From NCBI RefSeq assembly GCF_002027705.1, contig NZ_MBTG01000011.1:62001-126000 (forward strand): a stretch of 64,000 nucleotides of DNA, in the 5' to 3' direction. The stretch comes from Paenibacillus ferrarius. GTDB taxonomy: Bacteria; Bacillota; Bacilli; Paenibacillales; NBRC-103111. Positions 50,611 through 59,574 of the stretch are shown here, piece by piece; within the stretch, counting starts at the first letter, position 1, and the number at the start of each line of letters is the position of its first letter. A program made the translations under genes and the position numbers. The notes beneath the pieces were generated by a model that saw nothing but the letters and a program-made list of their open reading frames with translations, made no database searches and was not told the origin of the DNA.

Positions 50611-50632
50611 AAGCACTTCTTTTTCTCGATAT

Positions 50633-50649
50633 AACATGTATGACATGTT
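50633..50649. promoter_or_regulatory. GntR operator O2 before the third importer operon
   Basis: AACATGT-ATG-ACATGTT, a perfect 7+7 inverted repeat, 23 bases after the GntR stop and 156 before the lipoprotein start. Confidence 0.7.
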
Positions 50650-50805
50650 ACAAGATGCCCGCCCATTGTTTAATTTGGCCTACATAACTATGAAGAGAAT
50701 GCCGCATTTCTATTGTGTTTGTTGGATGTAGAACTAAATCTAAGGTGGAATTGTTCTGCATTAGCAATATATGTAATTTTTATTCCAAAACGGAGGGTTG
50801 AAAAA

Positions 50806-52143
50806 ATGAAAAGTAAACGTATGATTTGGACTAGCTCTATCTTGGCGCTAACGCTTGGTATTACCGCGTGTAGTGGACAAAAATCAGAAGCACCACCATC
50901 AGCTGGAGCCAGCACCACAGACAAAGGGAAAGGTGTAATTACGCTCAAAATCATGTCAGCTACACAAACGGAAACGCCAGGGGGACCAGCAGAGAAGTCG
51001 ATTGCAGATAAATATATGGAACAGCACCCCAATGTCAAAATTGAGTTTGTTGGTGTTCCAATGAATGAAATGTACAAAAAAATATCGGTGCTTGCTGCGG
51101 CTGCAGATCTTCCCGATGCTTTTACGAGCACACCTGAGTTTATGCGGACTGCTTATGGAATGAACATTACGGAAGACCTCACGAAGCTGTTTGGGGCGGA
51201 TTATTTAAAAGAGTTCTATCCCAATATGATTCAAGAATCAAGCATTGATGGCAAATTGCAGCTGCTTCCTTGGACAGCGACTCCTCAAGCTTTGATTTAC
51301 CGCGGGGATTGGTTTGAGAAAGAAGGACTTAAAGCGCCGGAAACGTGGGATGATTTCCTTGAGGCAGCTAAAAAGCTCACGAAGGATACGAAGGGGAACG
51401 GAAAGACGGATCAATGGGGATTCGCGCTCATCGGTACGCGCAATACCTCAGGAGGGACTCGTTTCTTGCCTGTACTGCGTTCCTTTGGAGCGGAAGAAAT
51501 CCGTAAAGATGCAAGCGGCAAATGGATTACCGATCTAGATACGCCTAAAGCCAAAGAAGCACTGCAATTCTACGTAGATCTAAACAATAAGTACCATGTT
51601 GTTCCACCAGGAGTAACGGAAACAGGCTTTCCCGAAGCGGCGAGTTTGATGGCGACAGGTAAAGCAGCGATGATCATTAGCGGCCCGAACGCGATCGGTA
51701 CGATTTTGTCTCAAAACCCAGATCTGAAAGGGAAGCTCTATAGTGCTCCTATTCCGAAAAAGGAAGAGCATAAAGCAACATTTGGTTTGCTGGGCTATTC
51801 CGTATCGGCTCAAAGCAAAAATAAGGAAGCGGTTGCGGATTATTTGAAATTTCTAGTCAGTCAAGAAAATGCCTTGAAAATGAATGATGTAACCGGAACC
51901 TTGCCTACGAAAATCGAAGCGGGTAAGAGTCAGCAAATGTCTACACCGGAAAAGGCAGGCTTTGTGAAGGCATTAGAGTTCGCCTATTCAACTCCTACAT
52001 TCTCTGCGTATTCACAATTTTATGATATTGTAGCCGAGGAATATCAAACCCTGTTAGCTACCGATTCTAAAATGAATGTGGATTCAGTAGCTAAAAAGGC
52101 GGCAGACCGTGCAAATGAGCTGATCGGCAAGGAAGGTAAGTAA
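50806..52143 (+). CDS. Sugar ABC transporter substrate-binding lipoprotein
   Basis: Family 1 solute-binding protein, 445 residues, starting at ATG 50806 behind GGAGGG; upstream in-frame codons have no ribosome site. Lipobox GITAC, then a Ser/Ala-rich linker. The body has ALIYRGDWFEKEGLKAPETW and AAMIISGPNAIGTI. Together with the two permeases it should import a sugar acid or oligosaccharide linked to the dehydratase encoded downstream. Confidence 0.92.
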   Translation: MKSKRMIWTSSILALTLGITACSGQKSEAPPSAGASTTDKGKGVITLKIMSATQTETPGGPAEKSIADKYMEQHPNVKIEFVGVPMNEMYKKISVLAAAADLPDAFTSTPEFMRTAYGMNITEDLTKLFGADYLKEFYPNMIQESSIDGKLQLLPWTATPQALIYRGDWFEKEGLKAPETWDDFLEAAKKLTKDTKGNGKTDQWGFALIGTRNTSGGTRFLPVLRSFGAEEIRKDASGKWITDLDTPKAKEALQFYVDLNNKYHVVPPGVTETGFPEAASLMATGKAAMIISGPNAIGTILSQNPDLKGKLYSAPIPKKEEHKATFGLLGYSVSAQSKNKEAVADYLKFLVSQENALKMNDVTGTLPTKIEAGKSQQMSTPEKAGFVKALEFAYSTPTFSAYSQFYDIVAEEYQTLLATDSKMNVDSVAKKAADRANELIGKEGK

Positions 52144-52161
52144 GCAGTATCAGAATCAGCT

Positions 52162-52187
52162 GGAGGGGGGCTCCCCCCTTCTATTTT
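52162..52187 (+). promoter_or_regulatory. Intercistronic GC hairpin after the lipoprotein gene
   Basis: A G6 run and a C6 run separated by CT (52165-52178) form a stem with at least four G-C pairs, followed by TATTTTT. It may act as a partial terminator between lipoprotein and permeases. Confidence 0.55.
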
Positions 52188-52200
52188 TGGGGAGGACAAC

Positions 52201-53079
52201 GTGAAGCATACCGTATCGAAAGAGCAGTGGGCTGCTTATGGATTTGTATCTCCAGCGGCTATCATTTTGCTGTTGCTGGTAACTTATCCATTGATCTATG
52301 GCGCATATATCAGTTTTTTTAACACTAACCTCGTGAACAAATGGGATTTTGTCGGCATTCATCAATATATCGATATTTTCTCTAATTGGGAATTTGTCGG
52401 AAAAATCTTTTTAACACTCAAGTATACGTTTTTTACCGTTGTTGGACACTTTGTCCTCGGTATCATTCTTGCTTTGGTCTTAAATATGGACCTGCGGGGA
52501 CGCACTTTTTTCAGAGCGATTCTGATTCTCCCTTGGCTTCTTCCAGAAGTCGTTGTAGGTTTGCTTTGGAAATGGCTGTTCAACCCGATGTACGGTTTGT
52601 TCAATTATATTTTGATGGATCTTCATCTCATTTCGGATCCGGTTTCTTGGCTTGGAGACACTTACTTTGCTTTTATCGCGGTTACGATTGTTTGCATCTG
52701 GAAGGGCTACCCAATGGTCAAGCTTCTGGTGCTGGCAGGTCTTCAATCCATTTCGCAGGATACCTATGAAGCGGCCAAAATCGATGGATGCAATCGAATG
52801 CAATCTTTCCGCTATGTGACTGTCCCAGGGCTAATGCCAGTGCTGTTAGTAACATTGATTCTGGATACAGTGTGGTGGTTCAAGCATTTCACGATGATAT
52901 GGATTTTGACAGAAGGTGGTCCAGGAGACGCTACGAACGTAGTCAGTATCGATATCTTTAAGCAAGCGTTCCAATATTTTGATTTCGGTAAAGCAGCAGC
53001 GATGGCTGTCATCGTGTTCTTCGTATGCTTCTTGATTGGATATGTTTATAGGAGGGTGTTCAGCAGTGCCAACGAGTAG
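52201..53079 (+). CDS. ABC sugar permease (MalF/UgpA type)
   Basis: A 292-residue six-helix permease with EAA loop (TYEAAKIDGCNRMQSFRY). The GTG start follows GGGGAGG. It overlaps the next permease by 14 bases. Confidence 0.92.
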   Translation: MKHTVSKEQWAAYGFVSPAAIILLLLVTYPLIYGAYISFFNTNLVNKWDFVGIHQYIDIFSNWEFVGKIFLTLKYTFFTVVGHFVLGIILALVLNMDLRGRTFFRAILILPWLLPEVVVGLLWKWLFNPMYGLFNYILMDLHLISDPVSWLGDTYFAFIAVTIVCIWKGYPMVKLLVLAGLQSISQDTYEAAKIDGCNRMQSFRYVTVPGLMPVLLVTLILDTVWWFKHFTMIWILTEGGPGDATNVVSIDIFKQAFQYFDFGKAAAMAVIVFFVCFLIGYVYRRVFSSANE

Positions 53080-53908
53080 AGGGAAAAAATTGTTGTTCAA
53101 CTCTTCCATGTACGTCATTTTGATCATTGCTTCACTGCTTGTTTTGATTCCTGTTTTATGGATGCTGTCTACTGCGTTAAAACCAGCACAGGAAGTTATG
53201 GTGACTCCACCTCAGTGGATTCCGGAGCATATTTCCTTCGAAGCATTCTCGAGAATCTGGAAGGATTATCCTTTCGGTACGTACTTTATGAACAGTACGT
53301 ATATCGTGCTTGTATCAACCGGTGTTTCTTTAGTATTCTCCGCCTTGGCGGGATATGGGGCATCACGGTTCAACTTTCGGGGGAAAGGGTCATTTCTTAC
53401 GTTTTTGCTCATTACTCAGATGTTCCCATCGATTATGTTGTTGATTCCTTTCTATAAAGTACTGCAGAAGCTAGGTTTGATTGACTCGCACTTGGGCTTA
53501 ATTGTCGTGTACATTTCTTTTTCTATCCCATTTTGTACGTGGATGATGTTAGGATTTTTCCAAGGGATACCCAAAGAACTGGATGAAGCAGCGAAAATTG
53601 ACGGCTGCGGCAAAATTCGTACGTTTGTGCAAATTATTTTGCCATTGTCTTTACCGGGATTGGCTGCAACGGCTATTTATTCGCTTATCGTCGGATGGAA
53701 TGAGTACATGTTTGCCTTCATTCTCACGACCTCTGATAACATGAAGACTTTGCCAGTTGGAATCGGGCAGTTGAACGGATTTTATAAAATCGTCTGGAAT
53801 GATCTCATGGCAGCATCGATTGTTTCCAGTTTGCCTTTGATCATTTTGTTCCTATTCTTGCAAAAGTATTTTATTAGCAGTCTGACAGCAGGAGCTGTAA
53901 AACAATAG
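53066..53908 (+). CDS. ABC sugar permease (MalG/UgpE type)
   Basis: A 280-residue six-helix permease with EAA loop (KELDEAAKIDGCGKIRTF). The start is the GTG at 53066, ten bases after AGGAGG, inside the end of the previous gene. As in the other two loci, no ATPase gene accompanies it. Confidence 0.92.
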   Translation: MPTSRGKKLLFNSSMYVILIIASLLVLIPVLWMLSTALKPAQEVMVTPPQWIPEHISFEAFSRIWKDYPFGTYFMNSTYIVLVSTGVSLVFSALAGYGASRFNFRGKGSFLTFLLITQMFPSIMLLIPFYKVLQKLGLIDSHLGLIVVYISFSIPFCTWMMLGFFQGIPKELDEAAKIDGCGKIRTFVQIILPLSLPGLAATAIYSLIVGWNEYMFAFILTTSDNMKTLPVGIGQLNGFYKIVWNDLMAASIVSSLPLIILFLFLQKYFISSLTAGAVKQ

Positions 53909-53939
53909 AGATAGATATACGGATAAGGGAGAGACTTAT

Positions 53940-55136
53940 ATGATTATGATCCGCGATGTTAAAGCAATACTGACCGCTCCAGAGGGGATTAATTTGGTTG
54001 TGGTGAAAATTGAAACCTCGGAGCCCGGCTTGTATGGCCTCGGCTGCGCAACGTTCACACAGCGTTATTTGACCGTAGCTTCAGCTATAGAAGACCACTT
54101 GAAGCCGTTCTTGATTGGCAAGGATGTGCAGCGGATTGAAGATATATGGCAGACGGCCATGGTCAGCGGCTATTGGAGAAATGGACCGGAATTCAATAAT
54201 GCATTGTCCGGGGTAGATATGGCCTTGTGGGATATAAAAGGGAAAATCGCAGGACTGCCGGTGTATCAACTGCTTGGCGGGAAATGCCGAGAAGGAGCTG
54301 CCATATATAAACATGCCGATGGCGGCAGCAAAGAGGAAGTAGAGACAAACGTGCGCGCCTGCTTAGAAGAAGGCTATCGTTATGTCCGCTGCCAAATGGG
54401 CTTGTACGGTGGACGTGATCACAAAATTGTGAAGCCGGATAACGCGTTGGACGGTGTTTACTATGATCCAAAGGTATATATGAGAGGCATCGTCGAGATG
54501 TTCGAACATCTGCGCAGCACAATAGGCTGGGAAGCAGAGCTGATTCATGATATTCATGAACGATTGACACCGATCGATGCGGTAGGTTTTGCCAAACAGC
54601 TTGAGAAATTCCAGTTGTTCTATCTGGAGGATGCACTGCCTCCGGAGCAAATTGAATGGTTTAAACTCATTCGCCAACACACGACAACGCCTATCGCGAT
54701 GGGGGAATTGTTTAATAATCCGAACGAATGGATGCCATTGATCTCAGGACGCTTGATTGATTATATTCGTATCCATGTAAGTCAAATTGGCGGGATCACC
54801 CCAGCCAAAAAGATGATTTCACTTTGCGAGGCTTATGGCATTCGCACAGCATGGCACGGTCCTGGCGATGTTTCTCCAGTCGGGCATGCGGCTAATGTTC
54901 ATTTGGATGTCAGCAGCATCAATTTCGGCATTCAGGAATGGAACGGTTTTAAAGACGAAATTTACGAGGTTTTCTCGGGTGTACCTGTTGCCACAAACGG
55001 GTATGTGTACCCGAATGAGAAACCAGGCCTAGGTATTGACATCGATGAGAAAATGGCTGCCAAGTTTCCTTGTGAGAACGTTGTTCCGGCTTGGACGCTG
55101 GCTCGTCTGCCAGATGGCACTTCCGCACGCCCTTAA
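53940..55136 (+). CDS. Enolase-superfamily sugar-acid dehydratase (D-mannonate dehydratase/RspA type)
   Basis: A 398-residue protein of the mandelate racemase/muconate lactonizing fold. The N-terminal cap has GYWRNGPEFNNALSGVDMAL. Metal ligands Asp204 (HDIHE), Glu230 (YLEDAL) and Glu256 (MGELF) keep the exact 26-residue spacings of ManD enzymes. His206 and the C-terminal WHGPGDVSPVGHAAN with its His are also present. ManD-type enzymes dehydrate D-mannonate or D-gluconate to 2-keto-3-deoxy-gluconate; some members have little activity, so the substrate is not certain. It ends the GntR-controlled importer operon. Confidence 0.88.
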   Translation: MIMIRDVKAILTAPEGINLVVVKIETSEPGLYGLGCATFTQRYLTVASAIEDHLKPFLIGKDVQRIEDIWQTAMVSGYWRNGPEFNNALSGVDMALWDIKGKIAGLPVYQLLGGKCREGAAIYKHADGGSKEEVETNVRACLEEGYRYVRCQMGLYGGRDHKIVKPDNALDGVYYDPKVYMRGIVEMFEHLRSTIGWEAELIHDIHERLTPIDAVGFAKQLEKFQLFYLEDALPPEQIEWFKLIRQHTTTPIAMGELFNNPNEWMPLISGRLIDYIRIHVSQIGGITPAKKMISLCEAYGIRTAWHGPGDVSPVGHAANVHLDVSSINFGIQEWNGFKDEIYEVFSGVPVATNGYVYPNEKPGLGIDIDEKMAAKFPCENVVPAWTLARLPDGTSARP

Positions 55137-55177
55137 TCGCTACCGATTATTTATCAGAAGCAACCCATCTTAAATAT

Positions 55178-55217
55178 AAACTGCTAGTGCCTTCTCGATG
55201 AAGCCTAGCAGTTTTTT
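55178..55217. terminator. Bidirectional terminator between convergent genes
   Basis: AAACTGCTAG (55178-55187) pairs with CTAGCAGTTT (55204-55213), followed by TTT. It ends the dehydratase operon and the minus-strand AraC gene. Confidence 0.85.
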
Positions 55218-55236
55218 GTTGTAAGTTCTAACTGGA

Positions 55237-56079
55237 CTATAAGCGCGTCAGCGCTTTTTTGTATTTGCCGGGACTGCTGCCGTACATCGATTTGAAAAAT
55301 CGGATGAACGGATACGTATGATCGTAGCCGATCCGATTCGCAATTTCCCCCATCGTCAGATCCGTCGTAGCCAACAAATATTGCGCCTTCTTCAATCTCT
55401 GCGCTTGGATATATTGCATCGGAGAAACTTGGAAAGCTTGTTTGAATTCTTTATGGAAATGGGAGATAGACAAGTACATCAGCTCGGCCAGCTGTGTCAC
55501 CTTTATTTTCTCGGCAAGATGTTTCTCCATGTAGTCGAATACGGGCTGGAACCGTTGAAGATTCCTCATATCCTCGAAGCTGCCGATTTTGTATCGGGAA
55601 ACAGAAAGAATAATTTCCAGCAGAGCGAACAGTCGCTGCTTGACTTGGGCCGCCTTGTACAAGGATGTACTGGCGTCGAGCGGATCTGTGTTCATCAAGG
55701 CGGTTATTTCAGTTTGGAGCCGACCGATGTTATTTCCAATAGCTTCGGAGGTGACATAAGGCGTTTCTATAAAGTCGAACAGTTTAAAATGGTCAAAAAG
55801 AGTGATGTCCACATTCAGCCAATGCGTGACGAATTGAGGTTCCAGCATGTTGACTTCATATTTGGTATGCGGGGGGATAATCAACCCTTGGCCAGGCTCG
55901 ACCTTATAGCTCTCATTGCCAATATGAAGAAGCAGCGGGCCGTCCGTAATTTGGGAGATGAGTGTGAATGGCTGATCGAAACTATGAGATTTCTTCACGT
56001 CAAATCGCGTCGTATTGCCCTTGAAATAAGTAAAATCAAGCGAATTCAGGACTGTGAGCAAAAACGGGGAATCATTCAT
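55237..56079 (-). CDS. AraC-family transcriptional regulator with cupin domain
   Basis: A 280-residue one-component regulator. The N-terminal cupin-like sensor (GPLLLHIGNESYKVEPGQGL, IIPPHTKYEV; about 45-90) binds a small ligand. Two C-terminal helix-turn-helix motifs follow (LAELMYLSISHFHKEFKQAF and IANRIGYDHTYPFIRFFK). It is divergent from the oxidoreductase-isomerase pair at 56261 and is their likely activator. The start ATG has GGCGGAAG upstream. Confidence 0.92.
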   Translation of the reverse strand: MNDSPFLLTVLNSLDFTYFKGNTTRFDVKKSHSFDQPFTLISQITDGPLLLHIGNESYKVEPGQGLIIPPHTKYEVNMLEPQFVTHWLNVDITLFDHFKLFDFIETPYVTSEAIGNNIGRLQTEITALMNTDPLDASTSLYKAAQVKQRLFALLEIILSVSRYKIGSFEDMRNLQRFQPVFDYMEKHLAEKIKVTQLAELMYLSISHFHKEFKQAFQVSPMQYIQAQRLKKAQYLLATTDLTMGEIANRIGYDHTYPFIRFFKSMYGSSPGKYKKALTRL

Positions 56080-56149
56080 ACTTCTTCCGCCTTCTTCGTG
56101 TAATTACACTTATTATAGTGGATCGCGCAGCTGAATCAAACGGAATGAA

Positions 56150-56192
56150 GCAGGCTTCGAACAAAAGGTGTATAAAATCAGACAATTTGTCA
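56150..56192 (+). promoter_or_regulatory. Promoter region of the oxidoreductase operon (duplicated at 59531)
   Basis: GCAGGCTTCGAACAAAAGGT followed by GTATAAAATCAGAC and ATTTGTCAT. The TATAAA-type -10 lies about 90 bases before the gene. About 40 of 44 bases recur at 59531-59574. Confidence 0.6.
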
Positions 56193-56260
56193 TTTCAACG
56201 TTATGTCCCCCAGTGAGATAATCTTCCCGTGACAGAAATTATGAGGGAGTTGAAACAAGA

Positions 56261-57325
56261 ATGAGCGCTAAACTGAAGATCGGCATTCTGGGCGGAGGAG
56301 GCATTTTGACTGCACATGCCCCAGGGTATACACGTCTTGCGCATCTTTGCGAAGTCGTTGTGGCCGAGACTGACGCAAGCCGCCATAGTGAGATCCGAAG
56401 ACTGTTGGGCGAGGATGTTGCCATTGTAGAAGATTATACTGAAATTTTGGCTGACAAAGACGTGGATGCCGTTGATATCCTTCTTCCACATTATTTGCAC
56501 GCGCCTGCGGCAATTGCGGCTGCGGAAGCAGGCAAGCACGTGCTGATCGAGAAAGTGATGGCCCGCAATGTGGAAGAGTGCGATCTAATGATCCGAGCTT
56601 GCGAGAACGCCGGCGTATCGCTTACCGTCTGCCATGACCGGCGCTATGATGCCGATTGGCAGGCGCTTAAGCAGGTGGTCGATTCCGGCGAACTGGGGGA
56701 CATTTTGTTCTGGAAGTTGGAGCATAATCAGAACGTCGTTTTCCCCGAGCGAAGCTGGGTGCGATCGAAGGAAATGCTTGGTGGCGGTGCCATTATGAGC
56801 TGTCTCACCCATCAGATCGATTCGCTCAGATGGTATGAAGGCGAAGTGGATCAGGTGACTTGCATGACGAAGACGGAACCGGATCGCATGGAAGGGGAAA
56901 GCATCGGAGCTGTATTGGCCAAAATGCGATCGGGCGCACTGGCCTTGCTCTCCATCAACTGGTATACGCAATCGCATCAAGCTCCGGATGGATTATGGTA
57001 CGAATTCAATCATGTCACTGGTACGAAGGGTGAAGCGTATTTTATGAGCGGCAAAGGCACATACGTCAAAATTCATGACGGATCATCCAAGCAGTTTCGG
57101 TATGACTTGAAAGGCGAAGGAAGCTTCGTCAAGGTAGACGTCAAGAAAGAATTAACGGGTCATCAGCGTTGTATCGAGCAATGGGTGAAAAGCTTAAGAG
57201 GCGAACAGGCGGAAATCTTAACCGATGGAACAGACAGCCGTCAAACGGTTGAAGTGGCGGAAGCCGCTTATCGGGCTGAGGAAACGAAGGCGGTAGTCAG
57301 CCTTCCCCTGCAACCGGCACGTTGA
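56261..57325 (+). CDS. Gfo/Idh/MocA-family oxidoreductase
   Basis: A 354-residue NAD(P)-dependent sugar or polyol dehydrogenase. The N-terminal Rossmann fold has IGILGGGGILTAHAPGY and the family motif EKVMARNVEE (equivalent to EKP), where the usual Pro is Val. The C-terminal alpha/beta domain has GGGAIMSCLTHQIDSLRW, with the substrate-binding His. It is paired 34 bases upstream of a sugar isomerase, a frequent inositol- or sugar-degradation arrangement, and divergent from an AraC regulator. Confidence 0.92.
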   Translation: MSAKLKIGILGGGGILTAHAPGYTRLAHLCEVVVAETDASRHSEIRRLLGEDVAIVEDYTEILADKDVDAVDILLPHYLHAPAAIAAAEAGKHVLIEKVMARNVEECDLMIRACENAGVSLTVCHDRRYDADWQALKQVVDSGELGDILFWKLEHNQNVVFPERSWVRSKEMLGGGAIMSCLTHQIDSLRWYEGEVDQVTCMTKTEPDRMEGESIGAVLAKMRSGALALLSINWYTQSHQAPDGLWYEFNHVTGTKGEAYFMSGKGTYVKIHDGSSKQFRYDLKGEGSFVKVDVKKELTGHQRCIEQWVKSLRGEQAEILTDGTDSRQTVEVAEAAYRAEETKAVVSLPLQPAR

Positions 57326-57359
57326 ATGCGGCAGTCAGACGATTAAAGGAGGATTGGCT

Positions 57360-58346
57360 TTGAAGATAGGAATCGACAGCTTTACGCTCCGGGAATTGAA
57401 CCTGGATCCTTATCAATGTCTGGACTATGCCAACAAACGAGGGTTGGAAGGCGTGCAGTTTGGCGGCATGGACGGATTGAGCAGCAAACGCGATGTGGGT
57501 GAACTATTGAACATAAAGGATTACGCCGATTCACTCGGGATGTATATCAACGTTTCCGTAGGTGTCTGCAATCCGCTTCTGCAGCAATCGGAAGACGAAG
57601 CGAGAACGGCGATGATCCTTGATATTCAAGCCTTCGCCAAAGCTGGCTGGCATGAGTTGGCGGGCATCATTAGCAAGAGTGACGAACGATACAAGCATCC
57701 CGTTCCATGGAATACGCACTTATCGAAGAGTGCCGATTTCGTGCGAAGCCTGAGACCGGTGCTGGAGGCGTGCGGCAGTCGGATCAATCTCGAGAATCAC
57801 GGCGACTCCACCTTCGATATTCTACATGTCGTCGAAGCCGCCGGTTCGGATATATGCGGCGTAAACCTCGATACCGGGAATACGCTGGTGAATGCGGAAG
57901 ATCCTGTATTGGCGGCCAGACGAGTCGCTCCCTATACGCACTTGACCCACATCAAGGATGGCATCGTCTTCTTCTCGGCGAACGGGGTCAGCAGGCAAGG
58001 AAAGGCGCCCGGCCAAGGGATTGTCGATCTCGCGAGCATCATTGCCATTTTGGGTGAATATAACCCGAATTTGCCTTTGTCGATCGAAGATCACAAGTGG
58101 ATTTTTGAATTCCCGGTGTTCGAGCAGGAGTGGTTCACTCCAAACCAGAACTTGACGCCTTATGAATTCGGACAATTCATCAAACTTGTTAAAGCGGTAG
58201 AGCAGAAGCTAGCCTCCGGAGAGCTGCCAGCCGTCGATGCCTATGAAGCGATACCTTATTTGGCGCAAATGGAGGAAAGGATTGCAAGCGGTGCCGAGCA
58301 TTTGCGGGGGATTCTGGAAAAGTTGAATTTACAAAGCGGTAAATAA
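57360..58346 (+). CDS. Sugar phosphate isomerase/epimerase (xylose-isomerase-like TIM barrel)
   Basis: A 328-residue AP-endonuclease-2-type TIM barrel. Typical elements: IGIDSFTLRELN at the start, INLENHGDSTFD with the metal-binding Glu, GVNLDTGNTLV with Asp, and LPLSIEDHKWIF with a further metal ligand. It probably isomerises or epimerises the product of the dehydrogenase upstream. The start is the TTG at 57360, seven bases after AAGGAGG; another TTG at 57354 is too near that box. Confidence 0.9.
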   Translation: MKIGIDSFTLRELNLDPYQCLDYANKRGLEGVQFGGMDGLSSKRDVGELLNIKDYADSLGMYINVSVGVCNPLLQQSEDEARTAMILDIQAFAKAGWHELAGIISKSDERYKHPVPWNTHLSKSADFVRSLRPVLEACGSRINLENHGDSTFDILHVVEAAGSDICGVNLDTGNTLVNAEDPVLAARRVAPYTHLTHIKDGIVFFSANGVSRQGKAPGQGIVDLASIIAILGEYNPNLPLSIEDHKWIFEFPVFEQEWFTPNQNLTPYEFGQFIKLVKAVEQKLASGELPAVDAYEAIPYLAQMEERIASGAEHLRGILEKLNLQSGK

Positions 58347-58350
58347 AAGA

Positions 58351-58380
58351 GGGCCCGCATACATCAAGTATGACGGGCCT
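58351..58380 (+). terminator. Hairpin ending the oxidoreductase-isomerase operon
   Basis: GGCCCG-CATAC pairs with GTATG-A-CGGGCC, loop ATCAA. Strong stem but no T run, so it may be an intrinsic terminator of low efficiency or a 3-prime-end stabiliser. Confidence 0.6.
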
Positions 58381-58519
58381 GAAGTCGCGCCTATGATCTG
58401 CTTGCTCTAATTTGCTTACAAGGAGTTATCCGAATGAAATCTACGATTGCCCTTACCCGTTCGAGCGTAGCCAAAACGGCTGCGAGACGAGGAGCGCGCT
58501 CGTCGACCGCACGAATGAA

Positions 58520-59326
58520 TCAGCCGACTGGTTGTGGCACGCTTTGGGCGCTGTCGCGCCGCTTTTCACGGCGGAGGATGATCGGAACCGTGATCACTGC
58601 AGCGATCACCAACAACGGAGCTAGTAAACCAGCGATGGGTAACGCCGATGCGCCATTCGCTGAGAAGACGCTAAAGTCCCAGAGCCCGTGCAGGAACATG
58701 GAGGCCACGAGCGATCCGGTAGACCGTCGGGCGAGATAGAAGATCGAACCGAGGCCGAAAGCGATCATTACCTGGAACAGGGCCCCGGCCCCGATGCCCC
58801 AGAACATGTTCGGCAGGTGGAAGACTGCGAACATCGCTGATGAGAGCAGCCAGACTCCGGTTTCGCCGAATCGGCTGCGCAGAGCAACTATCAACTGACC
58901 TCGGTTGATCATCTCCTCATTGAAGCCGACCATGATACTGCCGAAGATGAGATACAGCCACATGAGGGGTGTGACACGGGTGAAATCGCCGGTCAGCATG
59001 TTCACGATCGCGATGATCATCATGATGATCGGGAGAGTCATTGTCCATCGAGAAAGACGCCGCTTTTCAACCAGGCTGGGGCGCCACCATCCGTAGATTG
59101 TGACCATTGTGATGGTCAGCACAGCACCGCCGGACAGCGGTGCTATGTACCAGATAAGAAGAGTCCGCTCACTTTCACCCACTCGCGTGTAGTCGATGCC
59201 GTTGAGGACGAAGATCGCGTAGAAGACTGCGCTGTAGAGGAAATATGTGAGAACAGCCCATCCTACGCGGGGACGAACCCGAAGAGCAGGTTCCAAAGAT
59301 TTTTGCAGCCTATTGATTGACATCAT
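58520..59326 (-). CDS. CPBP-family intramembrane protease (CAAX-like)
   Basis: A 268-residue membrane protein with about seven or eight helices. The three CPBP/Abi motifs are present: EEMINRG (EExxxR), FAVFHLP (His), and HGLWDF (His). The family cleaves membrane-embedded substrates, and in Firmicutes is often linked to bacteriocin immunity or peptide processing. No bacteriocin gene adjoins it. The start ATG 59326 follows GGGAG; an earlier in-frame start has none. The DNA is GC-rich and the text resembles actinobacterial homologues, suggesting transfer (impression only). Confidence 0.88.
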   Translation of the reverse strand: MMSINRLQKSLEPALRVRPRVGWAVLTYFLYSAVFYAIFVLNGIDYTRVGESERTLLIWYIAPLSGGAVLTITMVTIYGWWRPSLVEKRRLSRWTMTLPIIMMIIAIVNMLTGDFTRVTPLMWLYLIFGSIMVGFNEEMINRGQLIVALRSRFGETGVWLLSSAMFAVFHLPNMFWGIGAGALFQVMIAFGLGSIFYLARRSTGSLVASMFLHGLWDFSVFSANGASALPIAGLLAPLLVIAAVITVPIILRREKRRDSAQSVPQPVG

Positions 59327-59381
59327 AAACACTCCCACTATAAATTTGTAGCGCTTCTTCATTTACAATTATAGAAGCCCA

Positions 59382-59455
59382 AATTAAACAGAAGCTAAAC
59401 AAATGGATGAAGACCAGCTGAATTTTTGCTGCTGCCGTTTAGGTTCTGTTTAATT
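59382..59455. promoter_or_regulatory. Long inverted-repeat operator upstream of the CPBP gene
   Basis: AATTAAACAGAAGCTAAAC (59382-59400) and its inverted copy GTTTAGGTTCTGTTTAATT (59437-59455) match at 18 of 19 positions, 36 bases apart. The gene-proximal arm overlaps the expected -35 region; TATAAT lies just downstream on the minus strand. Confidence 0.6.
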
Positions 59456-59530
59456 GCAATCTGACTTAGTCGAACGTACAACCCCCGATATCATTTTGCA
59501 TATTGACCAGTCGCATGGTCGCTGAATAAG

Positions 59531-59574
59531 GCAGGCTTTCAACAAAATGTGTATAAAATCAGACGATTTGTCAT
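59531..59574 (+). repeat. Second copy of the oxidoreductase promoter
   Basis: It matches 56150-56192 at about 40 of 44 positions (GCAGGCTTTCAACAAAATGT, then GTATAAAATCAGAC). It now precedes only a gene fragment. Confidence 0.7.
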
